From Streptomyces sp. R302 (GTDB lineage: Bacteria > Actinomycetota > Actinomycetes > Streptomycetales > Streptomycetaceae): a DNA stretch of 64,000 bases. The notes beneath the pieces were generated by a model. The model was not told the origin of the DNA, ran no database searches, and saw nothing but the letters and a program-made list of their open reading frames with translations. The position numbers and the translations under genes are program-made. Location of the stretch: assembly GCF_012927245.1 (NCBI RefSeq), contig NZ_JABBGE010000003.1, forward strand, positions 558,001 through 622,000. Direction: 5' to 3'. Numbering within the stretch: position 1 is the stretch's first letter; the number at the start of each line of letters is the position of its first letter. This document shows, in pieces, positions 33,769 through 45,341 of this stretch.

Positions 33769-34947
33769 GTGGACCTGTTCGAGTACCAGGCGAGGGACCT
33801 CTTCGCCAAGCACGGCGTACCGGTGCTGGCCGGTGAAGTCATCGACACGCCTGAGGCGGCGCGCGAGGCCACCGAGCGTCTTGGCGGCAAGTCGGTCGTC
33901 AAGGCCCAGGTGAAGGTCGGCGGCCGCGGCAAGGCCGGCGGCGTCAAGCTCGCCGCCACCCCGGACGAGGCCGTCGCCCGCGCGACGGACATCCTGGGCA
34001 TGGACATCAAGGGCCACACGGTCCACAAGGTGATGATCGCGGAGACCGCTCCGGAGATCGTCGAGGAGTACTACGTCTCGTACCTCCTCGACCGCACCAA
34101 CCGCACCTTCCTCGCCATCGCCTCCGTCGCCGGCGGCATGGACATCGAGCAGGTCGCCGAGGAGACCCCCGAGAAGGTCGCCAAGGTCGCGGTGGACGCC
34201 AACAAGGGCGTCGACATCGAGAAGGCCCGCGAGATCGTCGCCGCGGCCCAGTTCCCGGCCGAGGTCGCCGAGAAGGTCGCCGACGTCCTGGTGACCCTGT
34301 GGAAGACCTTCGTCGCCGAGGACGCCCTCCTCGTCGAGGTCAACCCGCTGGCCAAGGTCGCCTCCGGCGACATCCTGGCCCTCGACGGCAAGGTCTCGCT
34401 CGACGAGAACGCCGACTTCCGCCAGCCGGAGCACGAGGCCCTGGAGGACAAGGCCGCGGCCAACCCGCTGGAGGCCGCCGCCAAGGCCAAGGGCCTCAAC
34501 TACGTCAAGCTGGAGGGCGAGGTCGGCATCATCGGCAACGGCGCCGGCCTGGTCATGTCGACCCTGGACGTCGTCGCGTACGCCGGTGAGAACCACGGCG
34601 GCGTGAAGCCGGCCAACTTCCTCGACATCGGCGGCGGCGCCTCCGCCGAGGTCATGGCGAACGGCCTGGAGATCATCCTCGGCGACACGGACGTCAAGTC
34701 CGTCTTCGTCAACGTCTTCGGCGGCATCACCGCCTGTGACGAGGTCGCCAACGGCATCGTGCAGGCCCTGGAGCTCCTCGCCTCGAAGGGCGAAGAGGTC
34801 ACCAAGCCGCTCGTCGTCCGTCTCGACGGCAACAACGCGGAGCTGGGTCGCAAGATCCTGTCGGACGCCAACCACCCGCTCGTGCAGCGCGTGGACACCA
34901 TGGACGGCGCGGCCGACAAGGCCGCCGAGCTCGCGGCCGCGAAGTAA
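33769..34947 (+). CDS. sucC: Succinate-CoA ligase, beta subunit
   Basis: 392 residues. The GTG at 33769 follows AAAAGGGA. The start [19 protein letters not shown] and the ATP-grasp residues ([20 protein letters not shown]) are classic. The C-terminal CoA-ligase fold carries [11 protein letters not shown] and [17 protein letters not shown]. Together with SucD it makes ATP or GTP from succinyl-CoA in the TCA cycle. It is 21 bp upstream of sucD. Confidence 0.98.
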   Translation: MDLFEYQARDLFAKHGVPVLAGEVIDTPEAAREATERLGGKSVVKAQVKVGGRGKAGGVKLAATPDEAVARATDILGMDIKGHTVHKVMIAETAPEIVEEYYVSYLLDRTNRTFLAIASVAGGMDIEQVAEETPEKVAKVAVDANKGVDIEKAREIVAAAQFPAEVAEKVADVLVTLWKTFVAEDALLVEVNPLAKVASGDILALDGKVSLDENADFRQPEHEALEDKAAANPLEAAAKAKGLNYVKLEGEVGIIGNGAGLVMSTLDVVAYAGENHGGVKPANFLDIGGGASAEVMANGLEIILGDTDVKSVFVNVFGGITACDEVANGIVQALELLASKGEEVTKPLVVRLDGNNAELGRKILSDANHPLVQRVDTMDGAADKAAELAAAK

Positions 34948-34968
34948 GGGAAGAGGGACAGAACAGCC

Positions 34969-35853
34969 ATGGCTATCTTCCTCAACAAGGACAGCAAGGT
35001 CATCGTCCAGGGCATGACCGGTGCCACGGGCATGAAGCACACCAAGCTCATGCTGGGTGACGGCACCAACATCGTCGGCGGCGTGAACCCGCGCAAGGCC
35101 GGCACCAAGGTCGACTTCGACGGCACCGAGGTCCCCGTCTTCGGCTCCGTCGCCGAGGCCATGAAGGAGACCGGCGCCAACGTCTCGGTCCTCTTCGTGC
35201 CGCCGGCCTTCGCCAAGGCCGCCGTCGTCGAGGCGATCGACGCCGAGATCCCCCTCGCCGTCGTCATCACCGAGGGCATCGCCGTCCACGACTCCGCCGC
35301 GTTCTACGCGTACGCCGTGGAGAAGGGCAACAAGACCCGCCTCATCGGCCCGAACTGCCCCGGTCTCATCACCCCGGGCCAGTCCAACGCCGGCATCATC
35401 CCGGGCGACATCACGAAGCCGGGCCGCATCGGCCTGGTCTCGAAGTCCGGCACGCTGACGTACCAGATGATGTACGAGCTCCGTGACCTCGGCTTCTCCT
35501 CCGCCGTCGGCATCGGTGGCGACCCGGTCATCGGCACCACGCACATCGACGCCCTCGCGGCCTTCGAGGCGGACCCCGACACCGACCTGATCGTCATGAT
35601 CGGCGAGATCGGCGGCGACGCCGAGGAGCGTGCGGCCGACTTCATCAAGGCCAACGTCACCAAGCCGGTCGTCGGCTACGTCGCGGGCTTCACCGCCCCC
35701 GAGGGCAAGACCATGGGCCACGCCGGCGCCATCGTCTCCGGCTCCTCCGGCACCGCCGCGGCGAAGAAGGAGGCCCTGGAGGCCGCCGGTGTGAAGGTCG
35801 GCAAGACCCCCACCGAGACCGCCAAGCTGGCGCGCGCCATCCTCGCGGGCTGA
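34969..35853 (+). CDS. sucD: Succinate-CoA ligase, alpha subunit
   Basis: 294 residues, full length, with a ribosome site (AGAGGGA) upstream of the ATG. A CoA-binding Rossmann domain ([15 protein letters not shown]) is followed by the ligase domain with the phosphorylated His251 in [15 protein letters not shown]. It forms the alpha-beta enzyme with SucC and ends at a 17-bp terminator stem. Confidence 0.98.
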   Translation: MAIFLNKDSKVIVQGMTGATGMKHTKLMLGDGTNIVGGVNPRKAGTKVDFDGTEVPVFGSVAEAMKETGANVSVLFVPPAFAKAAVVEAIDAEIPLAVVITEGIAVHDSAAFYAYAVEKGNKTRLIGPNCPGLITPGQSNAGIIPGDITKPGRIGLVSKSGTLTYQMMYELRDLGFSSAVGIGGDPVIGTTHIDALAAFEADPDTDLIVMIGEIGGDAEERAADFIKANVTKPVVGYVAGFTAPEGKTMGHAGAIVSGSSGTAAAKKEALEAAGVKVGKTPTETAKLARAILAG

Positions 35854-35880
35854 CGCACGGCACCGCCTGACAGGCCGTAA

Positions 35881-35930
35881 GCGCGTGGGCCCCGCCCCTC
35901 CGGGAGACCGGAAGGGCGGGGCCCACGCGC
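35881..35930. terminator. Bidirectional terminator after sucD
   Basis: A 17-bp perfect stem (GCGCGTGGGCCCCGCCC and complement) with a further inner stem in the loop lies between convergent stops. Confidence 0.92.
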
Positions 35931-35937
35931 GTACCCG

Positions 35938-37191
35938 CTACTCGGCGCGCGGCACCAGCCGCTCGGGGCCGGGGTTCGGCTCGGAGCGCAGCCGGTCGCG
36001 CAGCTCGATGTCCTCCTCGCCGAGCTTCTGCGGCCCGCCGCGCACCGGCACGCCGTTGACGGTCTGGCCGGGCGCGATCTCCGGGATGTAGCGGGTCGGC
36101 GCCGTCGCCGCCGTCAGCGCCGTGACGCAGGCGAGGACCGCCGTCGCCCCGACCACCGCCCGGGTCATCCGCCGGGTCCGCCGCTCGCTGCCGCCCCGGA
36201 CCGCGCGGGCCCCCGGCAGCGTCGCCGTCGGAGCCTCCGCGACCAGCGTGGCGAGCCGCCGCTGGAGCGCCTCGGGCTCGGCCAGCTCCGGCACCCGCCG
36301 GCCGAGCTCCGCGTGCGCGTACAGCAGCCGGTTGGCGGCGGCCGGGGTGCTCGCCTCCGTCTCGGCGGCCGTCTCGGGCAGATCGAGCCCGAGCCCGTCG
36401 TAGAGCAGGACGGTACGGCGGTACGGCGCGGGCAGGTCGAGCAGCGCGCCGAGCAGCGCCCGCCGCCCGGCCTCGGTCGGCGGGGCGTCGGGATGCCGGT
36501 GGGCGCGGCGCAGCCGGTGCCAGGGCGAGAGGGCGTACTCGTACGCCGCCGCCCGCACCCAGCCGACCGGGTCGGCGTCCGTGGCCACCTCGGGCCAGTG
36601 CTCCCAGGCGTGCCGGAAGGCGTGCTCGACGGCCTCCCGGGAGAGGTGCCGGCGCCCGGTCAGCAGATACGCCTGGTGGACGAGGCCGGGAGCCGCGTAC
36701 CCGTACAGCGCGTCGAACGCCTCCTCGGGCGTGAGCCCGGGCACGGGCGCGGGCGCGGGTTCGCCGACGGATTCCGGCTCCGGTTTCCTGCGCTGCTCGG
36801 GCCGGGAGGGCGCCTTCGGGGGCTTCGCGGCGCGCTTCACGGCGGCCTTGGGCCGTACGTTGGCGGGCGCGGGCGCGGGCGCCGGTTTTCCGGTGCGGGT
36901 GCCCGGGGTCTCCTCGGAGACGGCGTCCGGGGTGGCGTCCGCGGCGCTGTCCGGGGCGGTGTCCGGCGCGCCGCCGAGCAGCTTCGCGTACGCCTCGCGC
37001 TTGCGGCCGCGCGGGGCGGAGCGGCCGGTCTCCCAGGCCTTCACGGTGGCCTTCGTGACGCCCATCGCCTCGGCGACCTGCTCCTCGCTCAGGGAGAGCG
37101 CCTCGCGCAGCCGGCGCCGCTCCTTCGGGGTCGGCAGCGCGGTGGCGGTGGAGGGGGGCGCGGTGTCGCCGCCCCGGCTCGTCTGGCTCAT
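35938..37191 (-). CDS. HTH and sigma-like transmembrane regulator
   Basis: 417 residues. The ATG at 37191 has GGGAGG 9 nt upstream. The N-terminal XRE-type HTH (LREALSLSEEQVAEAMGVTKATVKAWETGRSAPR) is followed by a Pro/Ala linker. A domain like sigma-70 region 2 (VHQAYLLTGRRHLSREAVEHAFRHAWEHW) and a region-4-like helical part (DLPAPYRRTVLLYDGLGLDLPETAAETEAS) come next. One membrane helix (AVVGATAVLACVTALTA) lies near the C-terminus. The combination suggests a membrane-tethered regulator derived from an ECF sigma factor; sigma activity is unproven. It is divergent from the DUF6350 gene. Confidence 0.75.
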   Translation of the reverse strand: MSQTSRGGDTAPPSTATALPTPKERRRLREALSLSEEQVAEAMGVTKATVKAWETGRSAPRGRKREAYAKLLGGAPDTAPDSAADATPDAVSEETPGTRTGKPAPAPAPANVRPKAAVKRAAKPPKAPSRPEQRRKPEPESVGEPAPAPVPGLTPEEAFDALYGYAAPGLVHQAYLLTGRRHLSREAVEHAFRHAWEHWPEVATDADPVGWVRAAAYEYALSPWHRLRRAHRHPDAPPTEAGRRALLGALLDLPAPYRRTVLLYDGLGLDLPETAAETEASTPAAANRLLYAHAELGRRVPELAEPEALQRRLATLVAEAPTATLPGARAVRGGSERRTRRMTRAVVGATAVLACVTALTAATAPTRYIPEIAPGQTVNGVPVRGGPQKLGEEDIELRDRLRSEPNPGPERLVPRAE

Positions 37192-37311
37192 CGGTGTCGA
37201 CCTCCCGCAGCGCACCTCTGGGCGGAAAAGTACATAAACGTATCTTGAGCGACACAACGGATGTTTGCCTGTTACGCCGCGAAAGCGCGTGTCGTTGGCA
37301 GCATGGCCCCC

Positions 37312-38793
37312 GTGACCCACCTGACCGAGCACTCCCTGGTCCAGGGCGGGCGTTCCGCCGCGTTCGCCACCGCCTGCGTCCGCGGCGGGGTCGCCGCCGG
37401 ACTCGGCGTCGGCGCGCTCGCGGTCCTGGTGATCGTGGCCTGGATCAGCTCGCCGTTCCCCGACAGCGGCGCCGGCGGCGCCCTCCACCTCGCCGCCGGG
37501 CTCTGGCTGCTCGCCCACGGCGTGGACCTGATCCGCACCGACACCCTCGGCGGGCTCCCCGCGCCGCTGGGGATCGTGCCGCTGCTGCCCTCCGTGCTGC
37601 CGGTCTGGCTGCTGTACCGGACCGCCCGGTCCACCCTCGATCCCGCCGACGAGAACCGCCCCCGGCCCTCGCCGGCCGGCGCGCTCGGCGCCGTGTCCGG
37701 CGGCTATCTGCTGGTCGCGGCCGTGATCGTGGTCTACACCGAGAGCGGCCCGCTCCCCGCGGAACTCGTCACCGCCGGGCTGTGGCTGCCCGGCGTGGTC
37801 CTCGGTGCGACCGGCGCCGGCGTCTGGGCGGCGCTGGGGCGGCCGCTGCCGGGCCGCGAGGAGGCCGCCGCCGCACTGCGCGGGGCGGGCACCGCACTGG
37901 TGACGCTCCTCGCGGGCGGCGCCGTCCTCGCCGGGACCGCCCTCGTCTGGCGCGCGGGCGCGGCGCGGGCCTCGTACGAGGGAATCGCGGGGGAGTGGTC
38001 CGGTCGGGTGGCGCTGGCGCTGCTCGTCCTCGCGCTGCTGCCGAACGCCGCCGTGTGGGCCGCCGCGTACGGGCTCGGCCCCGGCTTCGCCCTCGGCACG
38101 GGCGCGCTCGCGACCCCGCTGGGCCTCGTCGGCGACCCCGCCGTACCGCCCTTCCCGCTCCTGGCGGCGCTGCCGCCGGAGGGGCGCGGCGGCTGGCCGC
38201 AATGGGCGGCGGCGGCCGTGCCGCTGCTCGCGGCGCTGGCCCTCGGCCGCTCGGTGGGCCGCTCCACCGGCACCGGCCGGGCCCGCGAGACGGCGCTCGC
38301 GGCGCTGGGCGCGGCCTGGGTGTCCGGGGCGGCGGTCGCCGTCCTCGCGGGCGCGGCGGGCGGCCCGCTGGGCTCGGGCCGGCTGCTCGCCTTCGGCCCG
38401 GTGTGGTGGCAGGCGGGCGCGGCGGCGGTGCTGTGGGGCGTCGTCGTCGGCCTGCCGACGGCGCTGGCGGTACGGGCCTGGGGCCGCCGGGTACCCCGCC
38501 CGAAGCAGCCGAAGGAACCGAAGCCGCCGAAGCCGCCGAAGGCGTCGAAGGCGTCGAAGAAGGCCCGGGCGGTCACGGCACCGGAACCGGCCCTCGCGGT
38601 CACCACCGTGCCCGCCTCCGTGCCCGCCCCCGCCTCCCCGGACGGCGGCGAGGAGGACGAGGACGACGGCTACGTGCCGTACGACTACTTCCCCGCGTCC
38701 TGGGAGACCCCGCTCCCGCACAGGGAACCGCCCCGGCCGTCAGGAACGACCGGGGCGACCGGGTCGGAGCCGACAGCGGAGAAAGAGCTCTAG
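37312..38793 (+). CDS. DUF6350-type polytopic membrane protein
   Basis: 493 residues. The GTG at 37312 lies 7 nt after CAGCAT, a leaderless arrangement; an in-frame ATG at 37303 would add three residues. About ten to twelve hydrophobic helices run through residues 20-390, followed by a Lys/Pro-rich cytoplasmic tail with KPPKPPK repeats. I place it in the DUF6350 family by overall pattern and locus; function unknown. Its stop codon TAG is shared base for base with the stop of the convergent gene. Confidence 0.75.
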   Translation: MTHLTEHSLVQGGRSAAFATACVRGGVAAGLGVGALAVLVIVAWISSPFPDSGAGGALHLAAGLWLLAHGVDLIRTDTLGGLPAPLGIVPLLPSVLPVWLLYRTARSTLDPADENRPRPSPAGALGAVSGGYLLVAAVIVVYTESGPLPAELVTAGLWLPGVVLGATGAGVWAALGRPLPGREEAAAALRGAGTALVTLLAGGAVLAGTALVWRAGAARASYEGIAGEWSGRVALALLVLALLPNAAVWAAAYGLGPGFALGTGALATPLGLVGDPAVPPFPLLAALPPEGRGGWPQWAAAAVPLLAALALGRSVGRSTGTGRARETALAALGAAWVSGAAVAVLAGAAGGPLGSGRLLAFGPVWWQAGAAAVLWGVVVGLPTALAVRAWGRRVPRPKQPKEPKPPKPPKASKASKKARAVTAPEPALAVTTVPASVPAPASPDGGEEDEDDGYVPYDYFPASWETPLPHREPPRPSGTTGATGSEPTAEKEL

Positions 38794-39569
38794 TCGCGCA
38801 CCCCGAACCCGTCCCGCAGCGGCTTGGGCAGCAGGTCGTTGCAGGCGACCGCGCCCGCGTGGGTGAGGGCGTCGTCCCGGCACTCGTAGAAGTCCTTGTA
38901 GACCAGCTGCATCGTGAAGCCGAAGCCCACGATCAGCAGGGCCACGGACGAGGCGACCAGGCCGCTGATCGCCGCCGTCCGCATCGAGCGGGCCGGGTTC
39001 GGGGCGCCGGGCGCCGCGGACGGCTGTCCCGAGGGCTGGGACGCGCCCTGTGATTCCGGCGACACCCGCGCCGCGGTCTCCGCCGCCGCCTTCGGCTTGG
39101 CGCGCAGCGAGCTGACCGCCCAGTACAGCGACAGCGCGCCGAGCAGCAGGGCCAGCTCCGGGATGTCGAAGATCGCGAAGAAGAAGGCCCACATGCCGCC
39201 GAGGACCGCGTACCGCGCGCGCCGCTGCGCCGGGTCCGTGGGGTCCCAGCGCAGTCCGGGCCGCTCGGGTCCCGAGCCGCCCTGACCGCCCTGGCGGTCG
39301 GCGCCGCGCTCCGGGCCGCGTCCGAAGCCGGCCGAGGAACGGCCCGGCTGGCGCGGGCTCCACCGCCCGTCGGCGCCGCCCGTCACGGGCGACGAGGAGC
39401 CGTCGTCGTCGCCGTCCGAGCCGCCGGAGCCGCCCGAAGCGCCCGATCCGTCCGAGCCGCCGGAGCCCGCGGAACCGTCCGGCCGGCGCGGCTGCCACGG
39501 CTGGTCGGGAGTGCCCTCGGGCGGCGGGGCGAACGGGTTGTTGTCGTTCGTGGACTGGCGATCCGGCAT
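38790..39569 (-). CDS. Membrane protein with disordered Gly/Ser/Asp-rich N-terminus
   Basis: 259 residues. The first 105 are disordered ([29 protein letters not shown], Pro and Arg rich). Two or three membrane helices follow ([31 protein letters not shown], then [23 protein letters not shown]). A short C-terminal extracytoplasmic part holds two Cys ([20 protein letters not shown]) that could form a disulfide. No known function. It converges on and just overlaps the DUF6350 gene. Confidence 0.75.
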   Translation of the reverse strand: MPDRQSTNDNNPFAPPPEGTPDQPWQPRRPDGSAGSGGSDGSGASGGSGGSDGDDDGSSSPVTGGADGRWSPRQPGRSSAGFGRGPERGADRQGGQGGSGPERPGLRWDPTDPAQRRARYAVLGGMWAFFFAIFDIPELALLLGALSLYWAVSSLRAKPKAAAETAARVSPESQGASQPSGQPSAAPGAPNPARSMRTAAISGLVASSVALLIVGFGFTMQLVYKDFYECRDDALTHAGAVACNDLLPKPLRDGFGVRD

Positions 39570-39788
39570 CTGCTGGACGTCTTCCCTCTGTCGTCGTGAC
39601 CGCTTCGCACCGGGCGGCGTGACCGGCGTCGGACCCTGACGCTACCCCCCTGCTCCGCCCCCGTCCCGTGGGGGCCGTCCCGTGTGCCGGTATCGTTGCT
39701 GACGGTCGAGCCATTCGTAGGGTTCCCCGTATCGGCGGGCACGATTCGTTCGTAGGACCGCACAAATAACCACGGAAAGAGTGACCCT

Positions 39789-40398
39789 GTGGCTGCCGCC
39801 CGCCTTGTCGTCCTGGTCTCCGGGTCCGGTACCAACCTCCAGGCCCTGCTCGACGGCATCGCCGCCGACCCCGAGGGCTACGGCGCGGAGATCGTCGCCG
39901 TCGGCGCCGACCGTGACGCCATCGCCGGTCTGGAGCGGGCCGAGCGGGCCGGGATCCCCACCTTCGTGTGCCGGGTGCAGGACCACGCGAGCCGCGAGGA
40001 GTGGGACCGCGCCCTGGCCGAGGCCACCGCCGCCCACGAGCCGGACCTCGTCGTCTCGGCCGGGTTCATGAAGATCCTCGGCAAGGAGTTCCTCGCCCGC
40101 TTCGGCGGCCGGGTCGTCAACACCCACCCGGCGCTCCTCCCCAGTTTTCCCGGTGCCCACGGGGTGCGTGACGCGCTCGCCCACGGCGTGAAGGTCACCG
40201 GGTGCACCGTCCACTTCGTCGACGACGGCGTCGACACCGGCCCGATCATCGCCCAGGGCGTGGTCGAGGTCCGGGAGTCGGACGATGAATCCGCTCTGCA
40301 CGAGCGCATCAAGGAAGTCGAGCGCTCGCTGCTCGTCGACGTCGTGGGGCGTCTCGCCCGGCACGGCTACCGCATTGAGGGACGAAAGGTTCAGATCG

Positions 40399-40418
<20 letters not shown>
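39789..40418 (+). CDS. purN: Phosphoribosylglycinamide formyltransferase
   Basis: 209 residues. The GTG at 39789 follows GGAAAGAG. It transfers a formyl group from 10-formyl-THF to GAR in purine synthesis. Motifs: [20 protein letters not shown], the catalytic segment [31 protein letters not shown] (Asn and His) and [15 protein letters not shown] (Asp). Its 3' end overlaps purH by 20 bp, so the two are coupled. Confidence 0.97.
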
Positions 40419-41958
<1,540 letters not shown>

Positions 41959-41964
41959 CGCCAC

Positions 41965-42006
41965 ACGGGTACAGGGTCTTCCTCTTCAGGAAGGCCCTGT
42001 ACCCGT
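41965..42006 (+). terminator. Terminator after purH
   Basis: ACGGGTACAGGG pairs with CCCTGTACCCGT; the inner CTTCCT/AGGAAG extends the stem. It starts 6 nt after the purH stop. Confidence 0.9.
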
Positions 42007-42053
42007 CTCTGGTCTAATGGTCAGGCCCCGGGCCGGCCGGCAGTAGTGGAGAC

Positions 42054-43496
42054 GTGGTGTTGGACGTACTGAGAAAGCCCGCTGCGGACCCCGCCGACGA
42101 GCGGCCCGCCGGGGGCCAGGACCCGGCACCCGTCCCGTACCTCCCGTACGTGCTCGTCGCCGTCCTGCTCACCGCCGCGTACTTCCTCTACTCCTGGGTG
42201 CAGTACGACCACTTCCGCACCCCCTCCTGGGACCTCGGCATCTTCGGGCAGGCCGTCCGCTCCTACGCCGAGTTCAGGGTCCCCGTCTCCGAGATCAAGG
42301 GCCCCGGCTTCCCGATACTCGGCGACCACTTCAGCCCGGTGACGGCGCTCCTCGCGCCGCTCTACTGGCTCTGGCCCTCGCCGGTCTCGCTGCTCTTCGC
42401 GCAGGCCGCGCTCTTCGCCGGCTCCGCCGTGATCGTCGGCCGCACCGCCCAGCAGATCCTCGGCAGCCGCGCCACCGGCATCGCCCTCACCGTCGCGTAC
42501 GGCCTCTCCTGGGGCCTCCAGGAGGCGGTGAAGTCCGACTTCCACGAGATCGCCTTCGCCGTCCCGCTGCTCGCCCTCACCTGCCGGGCGCTGCTCCTCG
42601 GCCGCTGGACCGCCGCCGTCGGCTGGTCGGCGCCGCTCGTCCTCGTCAAGGAGGACATGGGGCTGACCGTCGCCATGGTCGGCGTCGTCCTCGCGCTCAA
42701 GGGGCAGAGGAAGCTCGGCGCGGCCCTCGCGGGCTTCGGCGCCGCCTTCTTCGCGCTGACGGTCCTCGTCCTCATCCCGACCGCCAGCAAGCTCGGCCAG
42801 TACGACTACTGGGCCAAGATCGAGACGACCGGCGGCGGCGCCGAGACCTCCCTCGTCCAGATCGCCGCGGACGCGCTGACCTCCGGCGAGCGCTGGGAGA
42901 TGGTCCTCTACCTCCTCGCGATCACCGGCTTCCTCGCGCTGCGCTCCCCGCTGGTGCTGCTCGCCCTGCCCACCCTCGGCTGGCGCTTCGTCTCCCAGGA
43001 CGCCAACCACTGGGGCATGCACTGGCACTACAGCGCCGTCCTGATGCCGATCGTCTTCCTGGCCCTGGTCGACGCGGTCCGCGCGGTGCGCACCTCGCCG
43101 CGCCCCTGGCTCGCCGCGTACGGCAAGGTCGCCGTCGCCGCCGCGACGGCCGTCGCGCTCGCCCTCGCCGCGAACCTGCCGCTGCGGGAGCTGCTGAAAC
43201 CGGAGACGTACGCCGCCGACGTCCGCGCCGAGCAGGCCCGCGCGGCCGTCGCGGCGGTCCCCGAGGGCGCCTCCGTCGAAGCCGACGTGCCCCTCCTCGC
43301 GCACCTCACCGCCGACCACAAGGTCTACTGGGTGGGCACCGCGAAGGGCGCCACCCCCGACTACCTCGCGCTCGACCTGCGCGGCTGGTCCGGCCAGACC
43401 TCGGACCCTGCCGTGACGGCTTCGCAGTTGCACCCGGAGGCGGCGTACGAGATCGTCCACCGCTCGGAGGGCTTCGCGGTGCTGAGGAAGAAGTAG
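42054..43496 (+). CDS. DUF2079 family polytopic membrane protein
   Basis: 480 residues; GTG at 42054 or GTG at 42057 (GGAG at 42048 fits the second slightly better). The DUF2079 signature is clear: SWDLGIFGQAVRSYAEFRVPVSEIKGPGFPILGDHFSPVTALLAPLYWL, LQEAVKSDFHEIAFAVPLLAL and VLVKEDMGLTVAMVG. About ten membrane helices and a C-terminal extracytoplasmic domain are present. The Asp after the first helix and the fold suggest a GT-C type lipid-linked glycosyltransferase, which is inference. It ends at an unusually long hairpin. Confidence 0.88.
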   Translation: MVLDVLRKPAADPADERPAGGQDPAPVPYLPYVLVAVLLTAAYFLYSWVQYDHFRTPSWDLGIFGQAVRSYAEFRVPVSEIKGPGFPILGDHFSPVTALLAPLYWLWPSPVSLLFAQAALFAGSAVIVGRTAQQILGSRATGIALTVAYGLSWGLQEAVKSDFHEIAFAVPLLALTCRALLLGRWTAAVGWSAPLVLVKEDMGLTVAMVGVVLALKGQRKLGAALAGFGAAFFALTVLVLIPTASKLGQYDYWAKIETTGGGAETSLVQIAADALTSGERWEMVLYLLAITGFLALRSPLVLLALPTLGWRFVSQDANHWGMHWHYSAVLMPIVFLALVDAVRAVRTSPRPWLAAYGKVAVAAATAVALALAANLPLRELLKPETYAADVRAEQARAAVAAVPEGASVEADVPLLAHLTADHKVYWVGTAKGATPDYLALDLRGWSGQTSDPAVTASQLHPEAAYEIVHRSEGFAVLRKK

Positions 43497-43498
43497 CG

Positions 43499-43550
43499 GG
43501 TACGCCGAAGGGCCCGGCTCCCATCGAGGAGCCGGGCCCTTCGGCGTACC
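43499..43550. terminator. Bidirectional terminator, 23-bp perfect stem
   Basis: The arms at 43499-43521 and 43528-43550 are perfectly complementary around a 6-nt loop (CATCGA). It lies between convergent genes and is the longest perfect stem noticed in the window. Confidence 0.95.
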
Positions 43551-43557
43551 GCGCGGA

Positions 43558-44196
43558 TCAGTAGCGCGGGCGGGAGAACCAGGCGGTGCCGCTGGGGACC
43601 ACCGGGGCGAGCGTGATGATCACGCCGAAGGTGACCCAGATCAGCGGGAAGATCACGGCCGTGGCCAGGCCCGAGTCGAGCCCGATGAAGAGGCCGATGG
43701 CGCCCACGATGGTGCCGAGCGCGCCGTAGATCACCGTGGTGATCCGCACGCCCTGGCCGCCGCTGCCGAACTTGACCGCGAGCGTGATCGAGAGGGCGGC
43801 GAGACCCAGGAAGATGAGGGCGAGGACGATGGCGGCGCCGGCCGCGAAGTCGCCGATGTCCTCGAACGGGTTGTCACTGCCGCTGCCGTACTCGGACGCG
43901 AGGTCCGAGGCGTCGCTGGCGATGCTCGCCGCGTACACGTAGGCGATGCCGGCGAGGATCTGCACCGCCGAGATCAGGTACAGGAAGACGCGCGCCGTCG
44001 TCAGCAGGCCCGGCATCGACTGCGGCACCATGCCCGGGCCGCCCGGGTACGCGCCGTACGGCGAGACCGGCGGGGCGGCCGGGTAGCCGTACTGGCCCTG
44101 CGGCGGGACCCCCTGGGGGGCCTGCGGGTAGCCGTAGCCCGGCTGCTGGCCCTGCGGCTGCTGGCCGTAGGGGTTGTTCGGTTCGCCGAAGCTCAT
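43558..44196 (-). CDS. Membrane protein with Pro/Gln/Tyr/Gly-rich N-terminus
   Basis: 212 residues. The ATG at 44196 has GGAGGAAAG upstream. A disordered cytoplasmic head (YGQQPQGQQPGYGYPQAP and similar) precedes four membrane helices (LYLISAVQILAGIAYVY, AAGAAIVLALIFLGLAAL, TTVIYGALGTIVGAIGLFIG and AVIFPLIWVTFGVIITLAPV). Such YGQ-rich heads are common in Streptomyces membrane proteins near septation and growth functions. No function is assigned. It is divergent from folD. Confidence 0.78.
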   Translation of the reverse strand: MSFGEPNNPYGQQPQGQQPGYGYPQAPQGVPPQGQYGYPAAPPVSPYGAYPGGPGMVPQSMPGLLTTARVFLYLISAVQILAGIAYVYAASIASDASDLASEYGSGSDNPFEDIGDFAAGAAIVLALIFLGLAALSITLAVKFGSGGQGVRITTVIYGALGTIVGAIGLFIGLDSGLATAVIFPLIWVTFGVIITLAPVVPSGTAWFSRPRY

Positions 44197-44353
44197 CGGG
44201 GCTTTCCTCCGTGAATGTTCTCGTGCGGGGACGACGCGGCCCGCGCGGAGGAACTTTCACGGCACGTGAGCGGACTCCCCCCGGCACTTCCCGCGGCACT
44301 GCGCTGGTCATCGTCGCCGTAGCTCCGACGTGTTGTCCAGTCGATACGCACCG

Positions 44354-44373
44354 GAGTTGTGCAAGTGCAACTC
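44354..44373. promoter_or_regulatory. Candidate operator upstream of folD
   Basis: GAGTTG-N8-CAACTC is a perfect 6-bp dyad with an internal TGCAA-G-TGCAA repeat. It lies 107 bp before folD and about 160 bp before the divergent membrane gene. The AT-richer palindrome stands out from its surroundings. The regulator is unknown. Confidence 0.45.
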
Positions 44374-44479
44374 TCCGTTCCGACCTGCCCGGCTTTCCGG
44401 GAATCCCTGGCGGGAGCCGGGCGGGAGCCTCCCGGGACCGAATTGGAACTGGGCGGGGGTCATCCGCGAGGATGTCCCC

Positions 44480-45340
44480 ATGAGCGCCCAGATTCTCGAT
44501 GGCAAGGCCACCGCGGCCGCGATCAAGTCCGAACTCGCCGTCCGCGTGGCGGCCCTCAAGGAGAAGGGCGTGACGCCCGGTCTCGGTACCGTCCTGGTCG
44601 GCGACGACCCGGCCAGCCAGAAGTACGTGGCCGGCAAGCACCGCGACTGCGCGCAGGTCGGCATCGCCTCCATCCAGCGCGAACTCCCCGCGTCCGCCAC
44701 GCAGGAGGAGATCGAGGCGGTCGTCCGGGAGCTCAACGAGGACCCGGCCTGCACCGGCTACATCGTCCAGCTGCCGCTGCCGAAGGGCATCGACGAGAAC
44801 CGGATCCTGGAGCTGATGGACCCGGCGAAGGACGCCGACGGCCTGCACCCGACCAACCTCGGCCGGCTGGTGCTCAACGAGCCCGCCCCGCTGCCCTGCA
44901 CGCCGAACGGCATCGTCACCCTGCTCCGCGCCCACGGCGTGGAGATCAGCGGCGCCGAGGTCGTGGTCGTCGGCCGCGGTGTCACCATCGGCCGCCCGAT
45001 GCCGCTCATCCTGACCCGCCGCTCCGAGAACGCCACCGTGACCCAGTGCCACACCGGCACCCGCGACCTCTCGGCGCACCTGCGGAACGCCGACATCATC
45101 GTGGCCGCCGCCGGCGTGCCGCACCTGATCAAGCCGGAGGACGTGAAGCCCGGCGCGGCCGTCCTCGACGTCGGCGTCTCGCGCAACGCCGAGGGCAAGA
45201 TCCTGGGCGACGTCCACCCGGACGTCACCGAGGTGGCCGGCTGGATCTCCCCGAACCCCGGCGGCGTGGGCCCGATGACCCGCGCGCAGCTGCTCGTGAA
45301 CGTCGTCGAGGCCGCGGAGCGCGCGGCCGCGGCGCTCTGA
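44480..45340 (+). CDS. folD: Methylenetetrahydrofolate dehydrogenase/cyclohydrolase
   Basis: 286 residues. The ATG at 44480 follows GAGGAT. It interconverts 5,10-methylene-THF and 10-formyl-THF, supplying the formyl groups used by PurN and PurH in this window. Motifs: [18 protein letters not shown] (catalytic Lys), [28 protein letters not shown], the NADP-binding [13 protein letters not shown] and [16 protein letters not shown]. It overlaps no gene; the DUF3017 gene starts 1 bp after its stop. Confidence 0.98.
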   Translation: MSAQILDGKATAAAIKSELAVRVAALKEKGVTPGLGTVLVGDDPASQKYVAGKHRDCAQVGIASIQRELPASATQEEIEAVVRELNEDPACTGYIVQLPLPKGIDENRILELMDPAKDADGLHPTNLGRLVLNEPAPLPCTPNGIVTLLRAHGVEISGAEVVVVGRGVTIGRPMPLILTRRSENATVTQCHTGTRDLSAHLRNADIIVAAAGVPHLIKPEDVKPGAAVLDVGVSRNAEGKILGDVHPDVTEVAGWISPNPGGVGPMTRAQLLVNVVEAAERAAAAL

Positions 45341-45341
45341 G

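Noticed and set aside
42007..42035. tRNA fragment after purH
   Set aside because: TCTAATGGTCAGG looks superficially like a tRNA D-arm, but no acceptor, anticodon or T-arm pairing follows.
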